Below are positions 1 to 11,900 of a DNA stretch of 64,000 nt, piece after piece. The notes below the pieces were generated by a model. That model was given only the letters and a program-made list of their open reading frames with translations. It searched no databases and was not told the origin of the DNA. Source of the stretch: Phaseolus vulgaris (Eukaryota > Streptophyta > Magnoliopsida > Fabales > Fabaceae); assembly GCF_000499845.2 (NCBI RefSeq), contig NC_023753.2, forward strand, positions 17,942,087 to 18,006,086, given 5' to 3'. Position numbers and translations under genes: made by a program. Every line of letters starts with the position of its first letter. The stretch's first letter is position 1.

Positions 1-1674
1 TCCAAGAACAACGAATCCCTCAGGATGCAGGATGTAAATCTCTTCCTCAAGATTACCAAATATTTCAATATTAGAATAGTTAACAGGGTTAGCTTACCAA
101 ACTTTTTCTAGAATGTTTCAATCAATTGATCTATTAGGAGAGTGATTTATCAGATAACATGTCATTGAAGCCGCTTCAGCCCAAAAAGATTTCCTCAAAC
201 CAAAATGGGAGAGCATGCAATGAACTCTCTCCAAGATAGTTCTATTCATCTTTTCTGCAACCCCGTTCTGTTGTGGAGTCCTTGGGATGGTGAGGTGTCT
301 GGAAATGCCTTCCTTCTTGCAAAAATCATTGAATTCATTCGAACAAAACTCAAGGCCATTGTATGTCCTTAGCCTCTTTATCTTCTTGCAAGTTTGATTC
401 TCAATAAATAATTTCCACTCTTTAAAAGTGGAAAATGCTTCATTCTTATGTTTGAGAAAATACACGCAAATTTTTCGTGAGAAATCATCAATAATTGTCA
501 TCATATAACGATATATACCTCTGGAGGGAACTTTTGACGGACCCCAAAGATCCGAATGAATATAATCCAAAGTACCTTTGGTTCTGTGTATGGCTTTAGA
601 AAAACTAACTTTTTTCTGCTTACCAAAAAGGCAATGTTCGTAGAAATCAACCTTTCCAATACAGTGGTTACTAAGGTGACCCTTCTTCTTGAGGATTAGA
701 ATTCCTTTCTCACTCATGTGGCCTAATCTCATATGCCACAAGTTGGTGTTATCTTTGTTGGGTGAGGCAACAGCTGCAGAACCTGTAGCTGTTGAACCCT
801 ACAGCACATACAAACTATCACATCGAATTGCCTTTAGTAACACAAAAGCTCCTTTAGACACTTTGTAAACTCCACCTTCAACTGAGTATCTACACCCATG
901 AGATTCAAGGGTGCCTAAGGAAATGAGATTTTGTTTCAACTCAGAGACATATCTGACACCTATTAAAGTTCTAACAATTCCATCATGTGTCTTGATTTTG
1001 ATTGTTCCTTTACCAACAACTTTGCATTGAGCATAGTTTCCCATCAAAACAAAGACCATCGTAAATTGGTTCATATGTGGTAAACCAGTCTTTATTGTGA
1101 GACATGTGAAAAGTACAACCAGAATCAAGAATCCGTTCATTTTTAGACCTTTGTTCAGTGTTGGAAGCTATAAAACAATCCCCATCAGATTCAGTTTCAA
1201 CAATATTGGCTTCAGCAGATTTTTCTGGTTGTTTACCATTTCCCTTATCTTCTCTATCTTGCTTATTTTTCAATTTATAACATTCAAAGATGTCGTGTCC
1301 TTTTTTCTTGCAATAACGACAATATTTGGAGTTCTTGTCTCTAGATTTTGACCTGGATTTATATTTATTGTTCCTACCTTTCTCTTGGTTTCTCCCTCTC
1401 ACTACTAATCTATCACCATAACATAAAGAATGAATTTTACTATCAAATTTTTCTTTGGCTAGTAAATTAGTCTTTACATCATCAAATCGTAAGGTAAGAT
1501 AATTACCGTATAACATAATTTCTTTGAATTGTCGATACGAGGGTGGTAGAGAAACAATAAGTAGAACGAATTTATCCTCGTAATCAATTTTAACATCCAA
1601 ATTTTCCAAATCAATTATGATGGAATTAAATTCATCAAGGTGAGATTGGATGGGAGTAACTTCGGACATTCATA
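1..1674 (-). pseudogene. copia gag C-terminus, protease and integrase (degenerate)
   Basis: Minus-strand reading gives the C-terminal half of gag with a CCHC zinc knuckle (CRYCKKKGHDIFEC, ~1270-1310). A retroviral-type protease start ([10 protein letters not shown], near 1110) follows, then the GAG-pre-integrase region (LWHMRLGHMSEKG, ~700-741). The integrase core has HSDLWGP, IDDFSRK and the P-Q-Q-N-G-V-A-E motif near 250-290. This gag-PR-IN order is the copia polyprotein order. Reading shifts frame between 1010 and 1140, and stops interrupt the integrase near 90 and 115, so no full polyprotein can be made. The upstream part of gag continues at 7952-8267, beyond the inserted gypsy element. 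Confidence 0.88.
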
Positions 1675-2330
1675 TGATGGAAGAGGCCCAAGCCCATGAT
1701 AGAAGAAGCCCAAGCCCAAATACAAGTTCAAGCTTCAGCTCAAGCCCAACAAATAGAAGATCTGGGTCAACTAAGCATCATTGGATGTCTTTTTTTGTAA
1801 TTACTTTTGAGTATTTTTAGTAGAACATAAAGGGAAATGTAGATATAGATATAAGAGGTGAAAATGTATAAAGATAAGTCACACCTTCCATGTGACATAA
1901 AAAGAAGGTGTAGGTGTAGATTTAGGAGGTGCCAAAAAAAGAAACCAAGTCACACTTCCCTTGTGACTAGGAATTGGCTCCAAATTCAAATGCTTATCAT
2001 TTGAATTTCCCTCCACTTTCATTTGAATTTACAGCCCTCTAAACACTATAAATAAGAGGGATTGGCTCATGTAAATTCAAGATTAATATAATAGTGAATT
2101 GCTGCCAAATTTGAGTCAATATCACTACTTGTCAAAAACCTCTCAAGGTTAGACTATTGATCTTCAATTTCCATTCTACCAAAGAGAGATGGCTTCACCA
2201 CTCTCATTTCATACCTAACCTGCAGCTCCAAGGCATCCACATCTCCTAGGAGAGCCTTTTCCGTAGACCTCCATTAAGCTTCCGCAAATTCCACCAACAA
2301 ACCTCCAAGGATGAAGGCACTTTTCCATCA
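1675..2330 (+). repeat. gypsy 5' LTR (656 bp)
   Basis: Starts TGATGGAAGAGGCCC and ends TTTTCCATCA. It matches 7246-7951 over its length. The 3' copy carries an extra ~50 bp near 7570-7620. Confidence 0.9.
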
Positions 2331-4164
2331 TTTGGTATCATGAGCTATGGTCTTCAAGAGATAAGTGCCTTGTCTTGATTTTAATTTTGTGTTCTTCTTA
2401 ATTCTGAGTTGTTTATCATATTCCTTACATGTCTTTCTGTTTTAATTTCGTTTTTTGTTCATGATGATGTTTGAACAATTTTAATCGATGCATTTGGCTC
2501 AAATTGTTCTTGAGTTTCCATTTACAAAATGTTTTTAGGTTCCTAATTGTGGTGTTGTTCTTTTTTTGTGTTGTTTGAGTCTTTATTGCAATTTTAATTG
2601 GTTCATATTGTGTTGATTTGAGTCATTTTAATTTTGGAATCCAATTGTGTTTTGTCAAGTCATGTGTTTCCAAGAATTGTCATCAAATCCTAGTAGTACT
2701 TTTCTTGATTGATTTGGTTTCTTGATTTGATTTTGAGTCTAGTTTATAATCTGAATTGTGTGATCCTTTGGTGCATTTTTCTTTTAGATTTGAGTTCATG
2801 CTTGAGTGATAAATCCACAAAAGTTCTTACATATCAATTCCATTGTGTTTTTGAAGTTTCTTCAAACTGTTTTTAATTCCAGAATTAGGCTTCCTCTGTT
2901 TTTTATTCTATGTTGGTTGTTTTTGCTTATGAAATTAAAATTCGTTGGAGAAAAATTATGAAATTTTGGATCTAAACAGGTTGATGTGTTAAAAAAATAA
3001 AAAAAAAAGAAGTAAGTCAAAATTCAAAATAGAAACAAATGATAAATCAAATACAAAAAGTGTGCATTCTGGTGCAAACAGAAACAGTGATTTGGCAACA
3101 GATTTGAAAAATTTATCACAGTTAATTGGTGTATTGTTTCGGTGTGATTCCAGCGCCAAAATTTTGCTAAGATCTTGAAATGCTTCTGATTTAAATTTCA
3201 AATTCAAATTCAAAATATACAGCTCAGCATAAATATTTTAAGTCACGCATTTTGTGCCTCAAAATTCCAGTAGTACTGTTTTGGTTTTATTAATCAATTC
3301 TAGTGTCATTCCTTAGGTTCAATTTGTGTGCCACCTTTTGTTGAGTGCCTTATTTGTTTGATTGTCATATTCATTCAATACTCTTTCAAGATGTGTCATA
3401 TAATTACTCCCTTTGTTGTTGTCCAATTCCAAATTGAATTGTTTCTTTGCTTTAAATTGTTGACCTCTATTGTTGGTGAAAGTTTTCAAAAGTGGTGCTT
3501 GGTTAAGTTTGGAATTAACCTTTGTGGTGTGTCCATTATTACTTAGTAGGTGCTGTTTTGAAGACTTAATTTGACTATACTTTAGAGGTTGAACAAGAGT
3601 GATGCAGCAAGTGAGTTTACAAAAATACACAGAGTGGGTGCCAATAGCAAAAGTTACAACAAGAAGAGTACCAAAAAGCAAAAGAAGTTCATAGAATAGG
3701 AATTCTAAATTTCCTTTTTGTAATCCAATTTCCATTGTATTTCTTTTGAATTGTAATTGCATTAAACCTTGATTAATTAGTGGAATAATTACGCATTAGA
3801 CGATGAGTGTGTCTTCAATGGTTCTAAGTGTCTAGAAGCCTCACCTTAGGATACGCCTAGCTTTAAAGTTTTCTAGTTAGTAAACTTTAATTGTGTTTAG
3901 TTAATTGCTTTGCATTATTTAATTGCTTTGTATTGTTTAATTGCTTTGCATTTTTCTTGCATAAAATTGTGTTTCATTCTTAATTGTGATCTAAGTAAAT
4001 TACTTAGAAAAAGATTTGTGACAAGTCTTGAGGGATAGGTTTTGGCAAGGAAAGACTTGGTACTTAAGAGATCCTAGTGATCCACCTCTTTTTCCTGGAA
4101 AGCTACCTTCATTACTTTCCTTGTCTTTTTTGGGGTAACATACTTACAACACATAGCTTTAATC
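2331..4164 (+). other. Long untranslated leader of the gypsy element
   Basis: This 1.8-kb stretch holds the primer-binding site but no coding region I can recognise. It is T-rich and word-repetitive, with many copies of ttgttt- and ttgattt-like strings. The corresponding stretch in the second element (about 42050-43800, other strand) shares recognisable segments, for example around 3000-3300 versus 42840-43200. It is therefore a family trait rather than a later insertion. Confidence 0.6.
2333..2345 (+). other. gypsy primer-binding site
   Basis: TGGTATCATGAGC lies two bases after the 5' LTR. It resembles the initiator tRNA-Met complement TGGTATCAGAGC. The same variant occurs in the related element at 43801-43818. 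Confidence 0.75.
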
Positions 4165-5290
4165 ATGTCAGCTCATTCTTTTAAATCTAGTGAAAGTGAT
4201 CTAAAGTCCATTAAAACTCTTTTAAAACAATTAGCAAATGACTTTCAAACACTCTCATATAGATAATTAGAACATGAGGAACAAATCAAAGAGCTGAAAA
4301 TGGTTAAAGAAAGGGATGAATACTCTAATAAATATAAAAAAAGTTCACATGCATCTAGTTATAAAAAATCATGAATCTTTTGGGGAAGAGAGCCTTAGGA
4401 TAAATGAATATTATCAACCACCCCCTAGGAGAACTAGAAGAGAAAGACAAGAAAAATAAAGTATTAAGGAGGTTAGGGTAGATCTACCTTATTTCCATGG
4501 GAAAGAAAATGTAGAAGCCTATCTAGATTGGGAAATAAAGGTAGAACAATTGTTTGCTTGCCATAGAGTAAGTGAGGAAAGAAAGGTACCCTTAGCCACC
4601 CTAAGTTTTCAAGATAATGTTATGTATTGGTGGAATGCCCTTGAGAGAGAAAGGTGCCTTAATAAGGACCCTCCCATAGAGTATTGGAATGATCTTAGGG
4701 GAGCCTTAAGATGCCGCCATATTCCCCCCTACTACAATAAGAAGTCAATGGACAAACTCCAAGGACTTCATCAAAAAAATCTAAGTGTAGAAGAATATTG
4801 ACAAAAGATAGTGTTATATATAATAAGGGTAGGGATTAATGAAGACTACCATTCCACCATATCTAGGTTTATAAGTGGTCTCAAACTTGAGATAAGAAAC
4901 AAAGTTGAACTTTTACCTTATAAAGATTTAAATGACTTGATTCAACTTAGCATTAAAGTTGAAAAACAAATTTTGAGAAAACAATCAAGTCAAAAACAAA
5001 GTTCGTACTATGTATCTTATGACAAGGAAATGGTCCAAAGAGGGAAAGAGCATATAAAAGAAACATCTCTAGAACCTTCCCAAAATGTACCCAAATACGA
5101 GCATATCTCACACACTCAAGCTAGAGAAATTCAAAGTTTTAAATGTCTTGGTAATGGTCATTTAGCGTCTCAGTGTCCCAATGAAAGATCTATGATCTTA
5201 AGGGACAAAGATGACAATAGTAGTCAAGAAAAAGAAACTAGTGAGAGTGAAGAAAATATAAAAATAGAAAATCAAGAGAAAGTCCTTAAG
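4165..5290 (+). pseudogene. gypsy gag, degenerate
   Basis: An ATG at 4165 starts a gag-like region. Recognisable stretches are VRVDLPYFHGKENVEAYLDW near 4470, then WWNALERERCLNKD and MDKLQGLHQKNLSVEEY to 4801. After a stop, gag continues from 4811 (ISRFISGLKLEIRNKVELLP). A CCHC-like zinc knuckle near 5145-5190 reads FKCLGNGHLASQCP, with the first cysteine replaced, so nucleic-acid binding is probably impaired. Several stops precede 4550. The second element encodes the same gag at 40439-41436. Confidence 0.82.
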
Positions 5291-7217
5291 GACCAATTTG
5301 AGGTGTGGGAGAAGAGTGTTCCTTCCCACAAGGTTATTCAGAAAAAAGAAAAAATTGAAAATATACTTTTATCTGAACAACCTTTAGACCTCCTTCCTTG
5401 TAAAGGAACACTTGCATGCACTACCACACTTGCTGAAATTTGTGAGCTACCTCCTCAAGAGAAAAAGTTTTTAAAAGAATTTGATGATATATTCCCTAAG
5501 GAAAACCTCATTGAACTTTCACCTTTTAGGGGTACAGAACATCAAATAAATTTAGTTTTAGGGGCTAGTCTACCAAATAGACCAGCTTATGGAACTAATC
5601 ATGACGGTACTAAGGAGATAGAATCACAATTTCAGGAATTGTTGGAAAAGGGCTGGATTCGCAAGAGTTTAAGTCCTTATGTTGTACCTATTTTGTTGGT
5701 GCCAAAGAAAGATGGCAAATGGAGAATGTGTTATGATTGTAGAGCCATCAGTAATGTCACCATCAAATATAGGCATCCAATTCTTAAACTTGATAATATG
5801 CTTGATGAATTGCATGGGTCCACTATATTTTTCAAAATTGATCTTAAAAGTGGATATCACCAAATAAGAATCAAAGAAGGTGATGAGTTGAAAACTACTT
5901 ATATGAGTGGTTAGTGAAGCCTTTTGAATTCACTAATGCACCTAACACTTTCATGAGGCTTATGCATCATCTCCTTAGGAATTGCATAGGTAATATGCAG
6001 TAGTTTATTTTGACTATATGCTAAGATATCACCAACAAGTGAAGGTCGAGGTATCTATAGGCATCTACAAAGAGAAAATTTTATGTGATGTCGTGCCTAA
6101 AGAAACTTGTCATGTCTTATTGAGACGACCATTGCAAATTGCTAAAAATTCCATGCTCAATGGTCGTACCAACGAGACTACCTTCACACATAAAAAAAAT
6201 ATTTTTCATGAAGGAGAACTCATAGGCCAATTTGGAGTTGATAAAACTCTAGAGCTTTTAAAAGGAAAATTCTTTTGGCCACCCATGAGGAAAGATGTTC
6301 AAAGACATTACCATAGATGCATTTCTTGTTTAAAAACTAACTCTAAGGAAATGTCTCATGAACTCTATGCTCTTTCACCTTTTGCAAATGCTCCATGGGA
6401 AGACATAAGCATAGATTTTATATTAGAACTTCCTAGGACAACAAAAGGTTTTGATTCCATTTTTATGGTTGTAGATAGGCTCTTCTTTTGAGAAGTGGTA
6501 AGACTTCATGGTTTATCTCCAAGCATAGTTTTAGATAAAGATCCAAAATTTGAAGACCATTTTTTTTAGGATTCTTTTGGAAAACTTGAAACTAAGTTGA
6601 AATTTTCAATTTCTTATCATCCTCAAACGAATCGTCAAAATGAAGTTGAAAATATAGCTCTTTCTATTATGCCTAGGGTAATCATGAGAGACAACCACAA
6701 CTCTAGGGATGAGTATCTTTCCCATATTGAGTTTGAATACAATATGGTAGTTCATAAAACTACTAATATTTCTCCATTTGAGGTTGTATATGGGTTCAAT
6801 CCTCTTTCTCCTTTAGATAGTTTACCACTTCCTAATCCACAAGAATTTGTGCCTAAGGAAGGAATAACAAAAACTGAATTTTTTAAAAAAATGCATGAGA
6901 GGATTAAAGAACAAATACAACAACAAACAGAGAAATATTATGAGAAGTTGCCAAAAACAATAGAAAACAAGAGGAATGACAACTTAATAAAACTGTTTTT
7001 TATACAACTGCTCAAACTAACTCATTTACTTTGTTTGGTGACAGAAGGACATTTGATCCAGAAGGACGAGCATAGTTGTGAAAGAAAGAATAAGGTTGTT
7101 CTTCGAGATCAACCTTGTAGATCTGAGGACAGAACCTCTCAAGAAGGAGAGAATGATGGAAACCATCCAGCCACATACATCCACATAATAATGATGAAGA
7201 AGAAGCATTGGATTTGA
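5290..7217 (+). pseudogene. gypsy pol, rearranged: RT, then protease fragment, then integrase
   Basis: The N-terminal half of reverse transcriptase runs from ~5500 to ~6015 (LLVPKKDGKWRMCYDCR, FFKIDLKSGYHQIR). It reaches the catalytic box, which reads VVYFDYM instead of YFDD. It then passes directly into a protease-tail segment (QVKVEV...KILCDVVPKETCHVLL, 6045-6130). An integrase HHCC zinc finger follows (6225-6350, VDKTLELLKGKFFWPPMRKD), then part of the core (WEDISIDFILELPR) and, after a gap, SYHPQTNRQNEVE (6600-6660). The rest of RT and RNase H is missing. Protease downstream of RT is out of the usual order. The C-terminal tail is low in recognisable domains. Confidence 0.82.
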
Positions 7218-7231
7218 GGACAAATCCTTTT

Positions 7232-7245
7232 CAAGAGGAAGGGGA
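7232..7245 (+). other. gypsy polypurine tract
   Basis: The purine run AAGAGGAAGGGGA abuts the 3' LTR start at 7246, where plus-strand DNA synthesis is primed. The second element has a matching tract at 39712-39725 on the other strand. Confidence 0.8.
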
Positions 7246-7951
7246 TGATGGAAGAGGCCCAAGCCCATGATAGAAGAAGCACAAACCCAAGCCCAAATAC
7301 AAATTCAAGTTTCAGCTCAAGCCCAACAAATAGAAGATCAGGGCCAACTAAGCATCATTGGATGTCTTTTTTTGTAATTACTTTTGAGTATATTTAGTAG
7401 AACATAAATGGAGGTGTAGATATAGATATAAGAGGTGCAAATGTATAAAGATAAATCACACCTTCCATGTGACATAAAAAGAAAGTGTAGGTGTAGATTT
7501 AGGAGGTGCCAAGAAAAAAAACCAAGTCACACTTCCCTTGTGAAACTAGGAATTGGCTCCAAATTCAAATTCTTTATATTTGATTTCTCAATAGAGACTC
7601 GTTTGATCACTATTGCTTCTCATTTGAATTTCCCTCCACTTTCATTTGAATTTTCAGCCCTCTAAACACTATAAAAGAGGGTTTGGCTCATGTAAATTCA
7701 AGATTAATATAATAGTGAATTGCTGCCAAATTTGAGTCAATATCACTACTTGTCAAAAACCTCTCAAGGTTAGACTATTGATCTTCAATTTCCATTCTAC
7801 CAAAGAGAGATGGCCTCACCACTCTCATTTCATACCTAACCTGCACCTCCAAGGTATCCGCATCTCCTAGGAGAGCCTCGTCCGTAGACCTCTATTAAGC
7901 TTCCGCAAATTCCACCAACAAACCTCCAAGGATGAAGGCATTTTTCCATCA
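7246..7951 (+). repeat. gypsy 3' LTR (706 bp)
   Basis: Starts TGATGGAAGAGGCCC and ends TTTTTCCATCA. It matches the 5' LTR but has a ~50-bp insertion near 7570-7620 and scattered substitutions. Confidence 0.9.
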
Positions 7952-8267
7952 GTAAAGAGTTGCTCCTTTAACCGGAGTTTGTTTGCAAGACTTTTGGTCA
8001 TGTATAGAGACTCCAATTTACTCCATATTTCTGCTGCAGTTTTCTCGTTTATGAACTCACGCAACACCTCACGGGACAAGCATAATTGGATTGCAGACAA
8101 TGCCTTTTCATCCATCTCCCACTACTCCTCCGTCATAGTGGTTGGCCTCATCGTTTTACCTTCCAGAACTTTCTTTAAACCATTTTGGGTGAGAACAGCT
8201 AGCATCTGGACTTTCCAAATAGCAAAGCTGATTTTACCATCAAATTTCTCAATATCGAATTTCGACA
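7952..8267 (-). pseudogene. copia gag N-terminus
   Basis: The minus-strand ATG at 8267 opens a gag start (MSKFDIEKFDGKISFAIWK), continuing with AIQLCLSREVLREFINEKTA and a KSLANKLRLKEQLF stretch typical of copia gag. A stop or frame change lies near 8118, between the first ~50 codons and the rest. The reading ends at the boundary of the nested gypsy LTR (7951) and resumes at 1674 with the MSEVTPIQSHLDEFNS segment. Confidence 0.82.
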
Positions 8268-8303
8268 TTATTGAACAACAAATCCTGGTTGAATTATCGA
8301 AAA

Positions 8304-8316
8304 GCTCTGATGCCAA
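8304..8316 (-). other. Primer-binding site, tRNA-Met type
   Basis: On the minus strand the sequence reads TTGGCATCAGAGC, two bases after the LTR end. It resembles the TGGTATCAGAGC initiator-methionine tRNA complement used by many plant copia elements, with one change. Confidence 0.75.
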
Positions 8317-8318
8317 TT

Positions 8319-8939
8319 TGTAGGGATATCGTGTGTGGAAGCGTGATAATTTCAACCAAAGATTATGAGAAATTGAAGTAACAAGGAAAAATGAGAATGA
8401 TACCATAATTTTTAGGTAAAAAACCCCTTTAAATAGAGTTAAAAAACCACCAGTGAGAGAGCCAAAACGACCACTATAATGGTACTGGGAGTACAATGAA
8501 TTCCTCTCAGGCTAATAGATAAATAGCCCCAAAAAAAATTCTCTCTATATGGGTTAAATACTTAACACCCAAGAGAAGAAATTGAGAATATATGAAAGGA
8601 GAGAGGAAGCAAGTGTATGTTGTTGTTTTGTTGTTGTATTACATTGCTTGAAGGAAGCCACTATATATAGTGGTTCTAGGAGACAACAATTAATTGAGAA
8701 TGGTAAGTAACCTTCTTTTGATAACAATTAATTGTGAACGGTAAGTAACCTCCCTTTGATTACAATTAATTGTGAACGGTAAGTAACCTCCCTTTGATTT
8801 CTTTGGATATGCTCCTTCAATTATGCCAAGAAAACGGAAAAGGTGAGTCATATTCCACAAAAACTCAAAGCATTTAGATGTTTTAGTCTCTTTGTCCTTT
8901 AGCATCAATATTGGGGGTTGTGTATCGTCAACTCTAACA
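8319..8939 (-). repeat. copia 5' LTR (621 bp)
   Basis: The inner end is fixed by the adjacent primer-binding site. On the minus strand the LTR would begin TGTTAGAGTTGACG (8939 downward) and end CCCTACA at 8319. The outer end is inferred from the TG start, because the partner LTR is outside the window. The LTR contains three copies of a 38-bp tandem repeat at 8685-8798. Confidence 0.6.
8685..8798. repeat. 38-bp tandem repeat, 3 copies, within the copia LTR
   Basis: The word caattaattg recurs at 8687, 8725 and 8763, exactly 38 bp apart. Each is followed by the word gtaagtaacc. Copies 2 and 3 are nearly identical and copy 1 differs at several positions. Confidence 0.85.
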
Positions 8940-11900
8940 TTGGATATGTCTTAAACAGACTAATTAGATTTTGACTGATGTGGTGGTTAACTTAAGTATG
9001 TGATAATTTGAATCTTATTTTTCGATAAAATACATTTACTTTGGTGAAATTATTTTCACGAATGTGATTTGCGACTCAACCTTAGAGTTACATGTCTTGA
9101 CACTCAAGACCTACTACCCTTAAAAGAAGTGAATATTAACCGTTTTTAGATCTACACCATTAGTATGGAGAACATGTTGAATATTTCAAACTTAGAATCT
9201 CTTGATATATTTGACAAAAAAAAAATTATATTTTAATTCAATAATTTGATTTAATATTTAATATTATTTTGAATTATTAAATGGTTGTGATGAAAAATGG
9301 GTTTTAAAATAGTTTTATTTTCCAAATTTTTTGGTTAAAATATTTTTTTTATCTTCAAGAAAATTGAAAACATTGAAATTTATATTTTTATGTAAACAAA
9401 ATTATATTTTCATCTCATCACAATCCACACTATATGATAAGTTTGTTGACTTTTTTTAGTCGTATAAGAATAATTGCAACTAGTTAACTCATTAAAATAA
9501 CATAATAAAAATACTAGTATATATTATTGGATCTTTATTTAATCAGTCAAATCTCCAAAATTGTGTTCATCATCGTGTTTGGTTGTAAGTTTTAAAAAAA
9601 TTAAACATTACAATTAATTTTAGTTTTTAAAATTTAATTTTCAATTTAGACTGAATTTTAGCTTTTAAAATTAGTTTTATTTTAATTTTAGTATAAAGTA
9701 AATTAGCTTAATTTTTCACTAATTAATGAGTAAACATGTTAGTGACTTGATGAAGTTTTAGTGACATTTTTAAAATGGTGATCTATCCAATATTTAACAT
9801 GCTAATATATTTATATATGAAACAAGTTTTTAATAGGCAAATAGTTGGGAAACAACTTTAAAATAATAATCCTAAATATAAAAAAGGTAAAAAATAATAA
9901 TAAATTAGGTTTAGACCTTAATTTTACAAAATAGGTTCGATCTACCTTATGTGAAGTTGCATAGTTGTGCTGAAAACTTTTATAAAAAAATAAAATAAAA
10001 ATTACAAAATAGGTTATAGCTATATATGAGCTAGTGACCTATATCCCAATGATGCATGTTGATGGAAGAGTTTTGTTCTCATGACATGTGCCTACCATTT
10101 TTTTGCTTTGATTTTTTGCATGTCTAATGTCTCATCCATCAATCATAGAAATTAATTGAAGACGTTAAAAAAATAAAAATCATTTTCTAATTTGTCTTAG
10201 GAGAAAATAGATGGCGAAATAAGAAAATTAATTTTGTTTGTTTGGTTAAAAAAATGAAAATTAATAATTAATGAGATTTGTTGTATTTTGTCCTTCTTAT
10301 TTATTTTATTTGTTGTATTTTGTCTTTTTTTAATATTAAATATTTTATATTAATTAAAAATATGATCAAGTTATAACATATAAATGAAAAGTAAATTTTA
10401 TTTTACAATTTTATAAAATAAAATAAAATAGTGTAATAATAGTTATGTATATAATTTTCATGATAAAAAATTTACAACAATAAAAAAGAACATCCATTTA
10501 CCAACTAATTAATTGAGAGACCAACTTTGTTTTTTCTTGAAAACAATGATGAACATTAGGACCATATGTTTGGTATCTTTTCATCTCTTCCCAACATCTT
10601 CTCCTATTCTATATTCTCTACCTTCCTAACCCTAACCCTAACCCTAACCTCTCCCCAAATCTTTCTCTTTGAAACTCAAAATCTAGCTAATTAGCTTTAA
10701 CACCAATGGACAAAAAACTAAATTACCAAATATTAAACAAGAACCAAAAGACTTAGAACACAATCACCCACTTTTTAGGTCAAAGTCAGATTCAATTGGA
10801 CAAACTTTCAGTACAAAGAGTGACAGCCCAACAATAAAAAAGGATAAATTAGCTCAAAGCCAGCTAGGATAAGTAAATTTGGTCAAAAAAATATTGAAAA
10901 TTAAAAATTATTTGGTTGAAAACTAACTTTTTCCATAAAAAAAATATGAGAAAAAATTATATAAGTATTTTCATAAATTAAAATTACCTTATATACAAAT
11001 AAAATTGATCAATTTTTAAAAAACTTAAATATGATAACTTGGACAAATTATTTTTTGTAAATTATAAATTAATGAATTTCGTTTTTTCTTTCATTGTTTA
11101 ACAAATAAATACCACACATTAATAATTAAGAAATTAAAAATTTACCAAAGATAGGAACATAATGTAATCTATGGTTTTTTTACGAAAAATAAAATAAAAT
11201 AACCTTTTATATTATTTCTTCAATATGAAAGTAATGTTTTTGTCCAACAAGGTGTGAAGAATCTAATAATCAATTATAGTGAAAAAATAACACCCTCGTT
11301 TAATTTATGTGATAAAAGGTTTAATTTTTTTTACCAAAAAAATTGTAATTTTTAAAATTGGTAATGTGTATATATAATTCCAACAGTTTAGTGAACATTA
11401 ATGAATAGTTTTATGTATTTGAAATAATTTATATTATTATTTAATTACAAGTAATAATATATAATGATTTTTAGTAATCATATTTTCAAAAATTATATTT
11501 ACGTTAATCTTTTACTAAGTGATAATAAATTTTTTATATTGATAATGTGTAAAATTAAAGACCTCAACATTAAACATTCAAATTCTCACATTATTATTAA
11601 TTTTTTTCATTTTAAAAAATAATAATATATCTATCACATGAATAATAATAATAATAAGATAATATGATACATTTGATAATAATATTTGTATAAAGCATGG
11701 ATAGTACCTGCTACCGGCTGAACAGTTGATACTTTTCTCTCGGTCGTGTTTTCTTTTCTTCCTTTCTTGTATTTGTTTCTTAGTTTTCGATCGGGTGCAC
11801 ATGCAAAAGACTCTGCGACGATCAAATAAGTTATCTGTTTGAGTATGGTTAATATATTGATAAAAACATACCTTATTCTTGTATAATCATATTATTTTTA

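Larger units (their letters stand above)
1675..7951 (+). mobile_element. Ty3/gypsy LTR retrotransposon nested in the copia element
   Basis: Two LTRs (1675-2330 and 7246-7951) have matching TGATGG...CCATCA ends and share long stretches, including the TATA-like ctataaa region. They bracket a 4.9-kb interior with a primer-binding site, a 1.8-kb leader, gag and pol remains and a polypurine tract. The 5-bp flanks (tcata and gtaaa) are not a clean duplication. A diverged relative lies on the minus strand at 39318-44588. Pol is broken and rearranged, so the copy is non-autonomous. Confidence 0.9.
1..8939 (-). mobile_element. Ty1/copia LTR retrotransposon, minus strand, split by a nested gypsy element
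   Basis: Read on the minus strand the element runs from a 5' LTR (8319-8939) through a primer-binding site and gag to protease and integrase. It leaves the window at position 1 before reverse transcriptase is reached. A Ty3/gypsy element (1675-7951) sits inside gag and separates its first ~105 codons from the rest. The order gag, protease, integrase is that of Ty1/copia. Frameshifts and stops throughout mean this copy is dead. The 3' LTR and target-site duplication lie outside the window. Confidence 0.88.

Noticed and set aside
11578..11825. Minus-strand frames near 11.6-11.8 kb
   Set aside because: Short, overlapping in two frames and without any recognisable motif.
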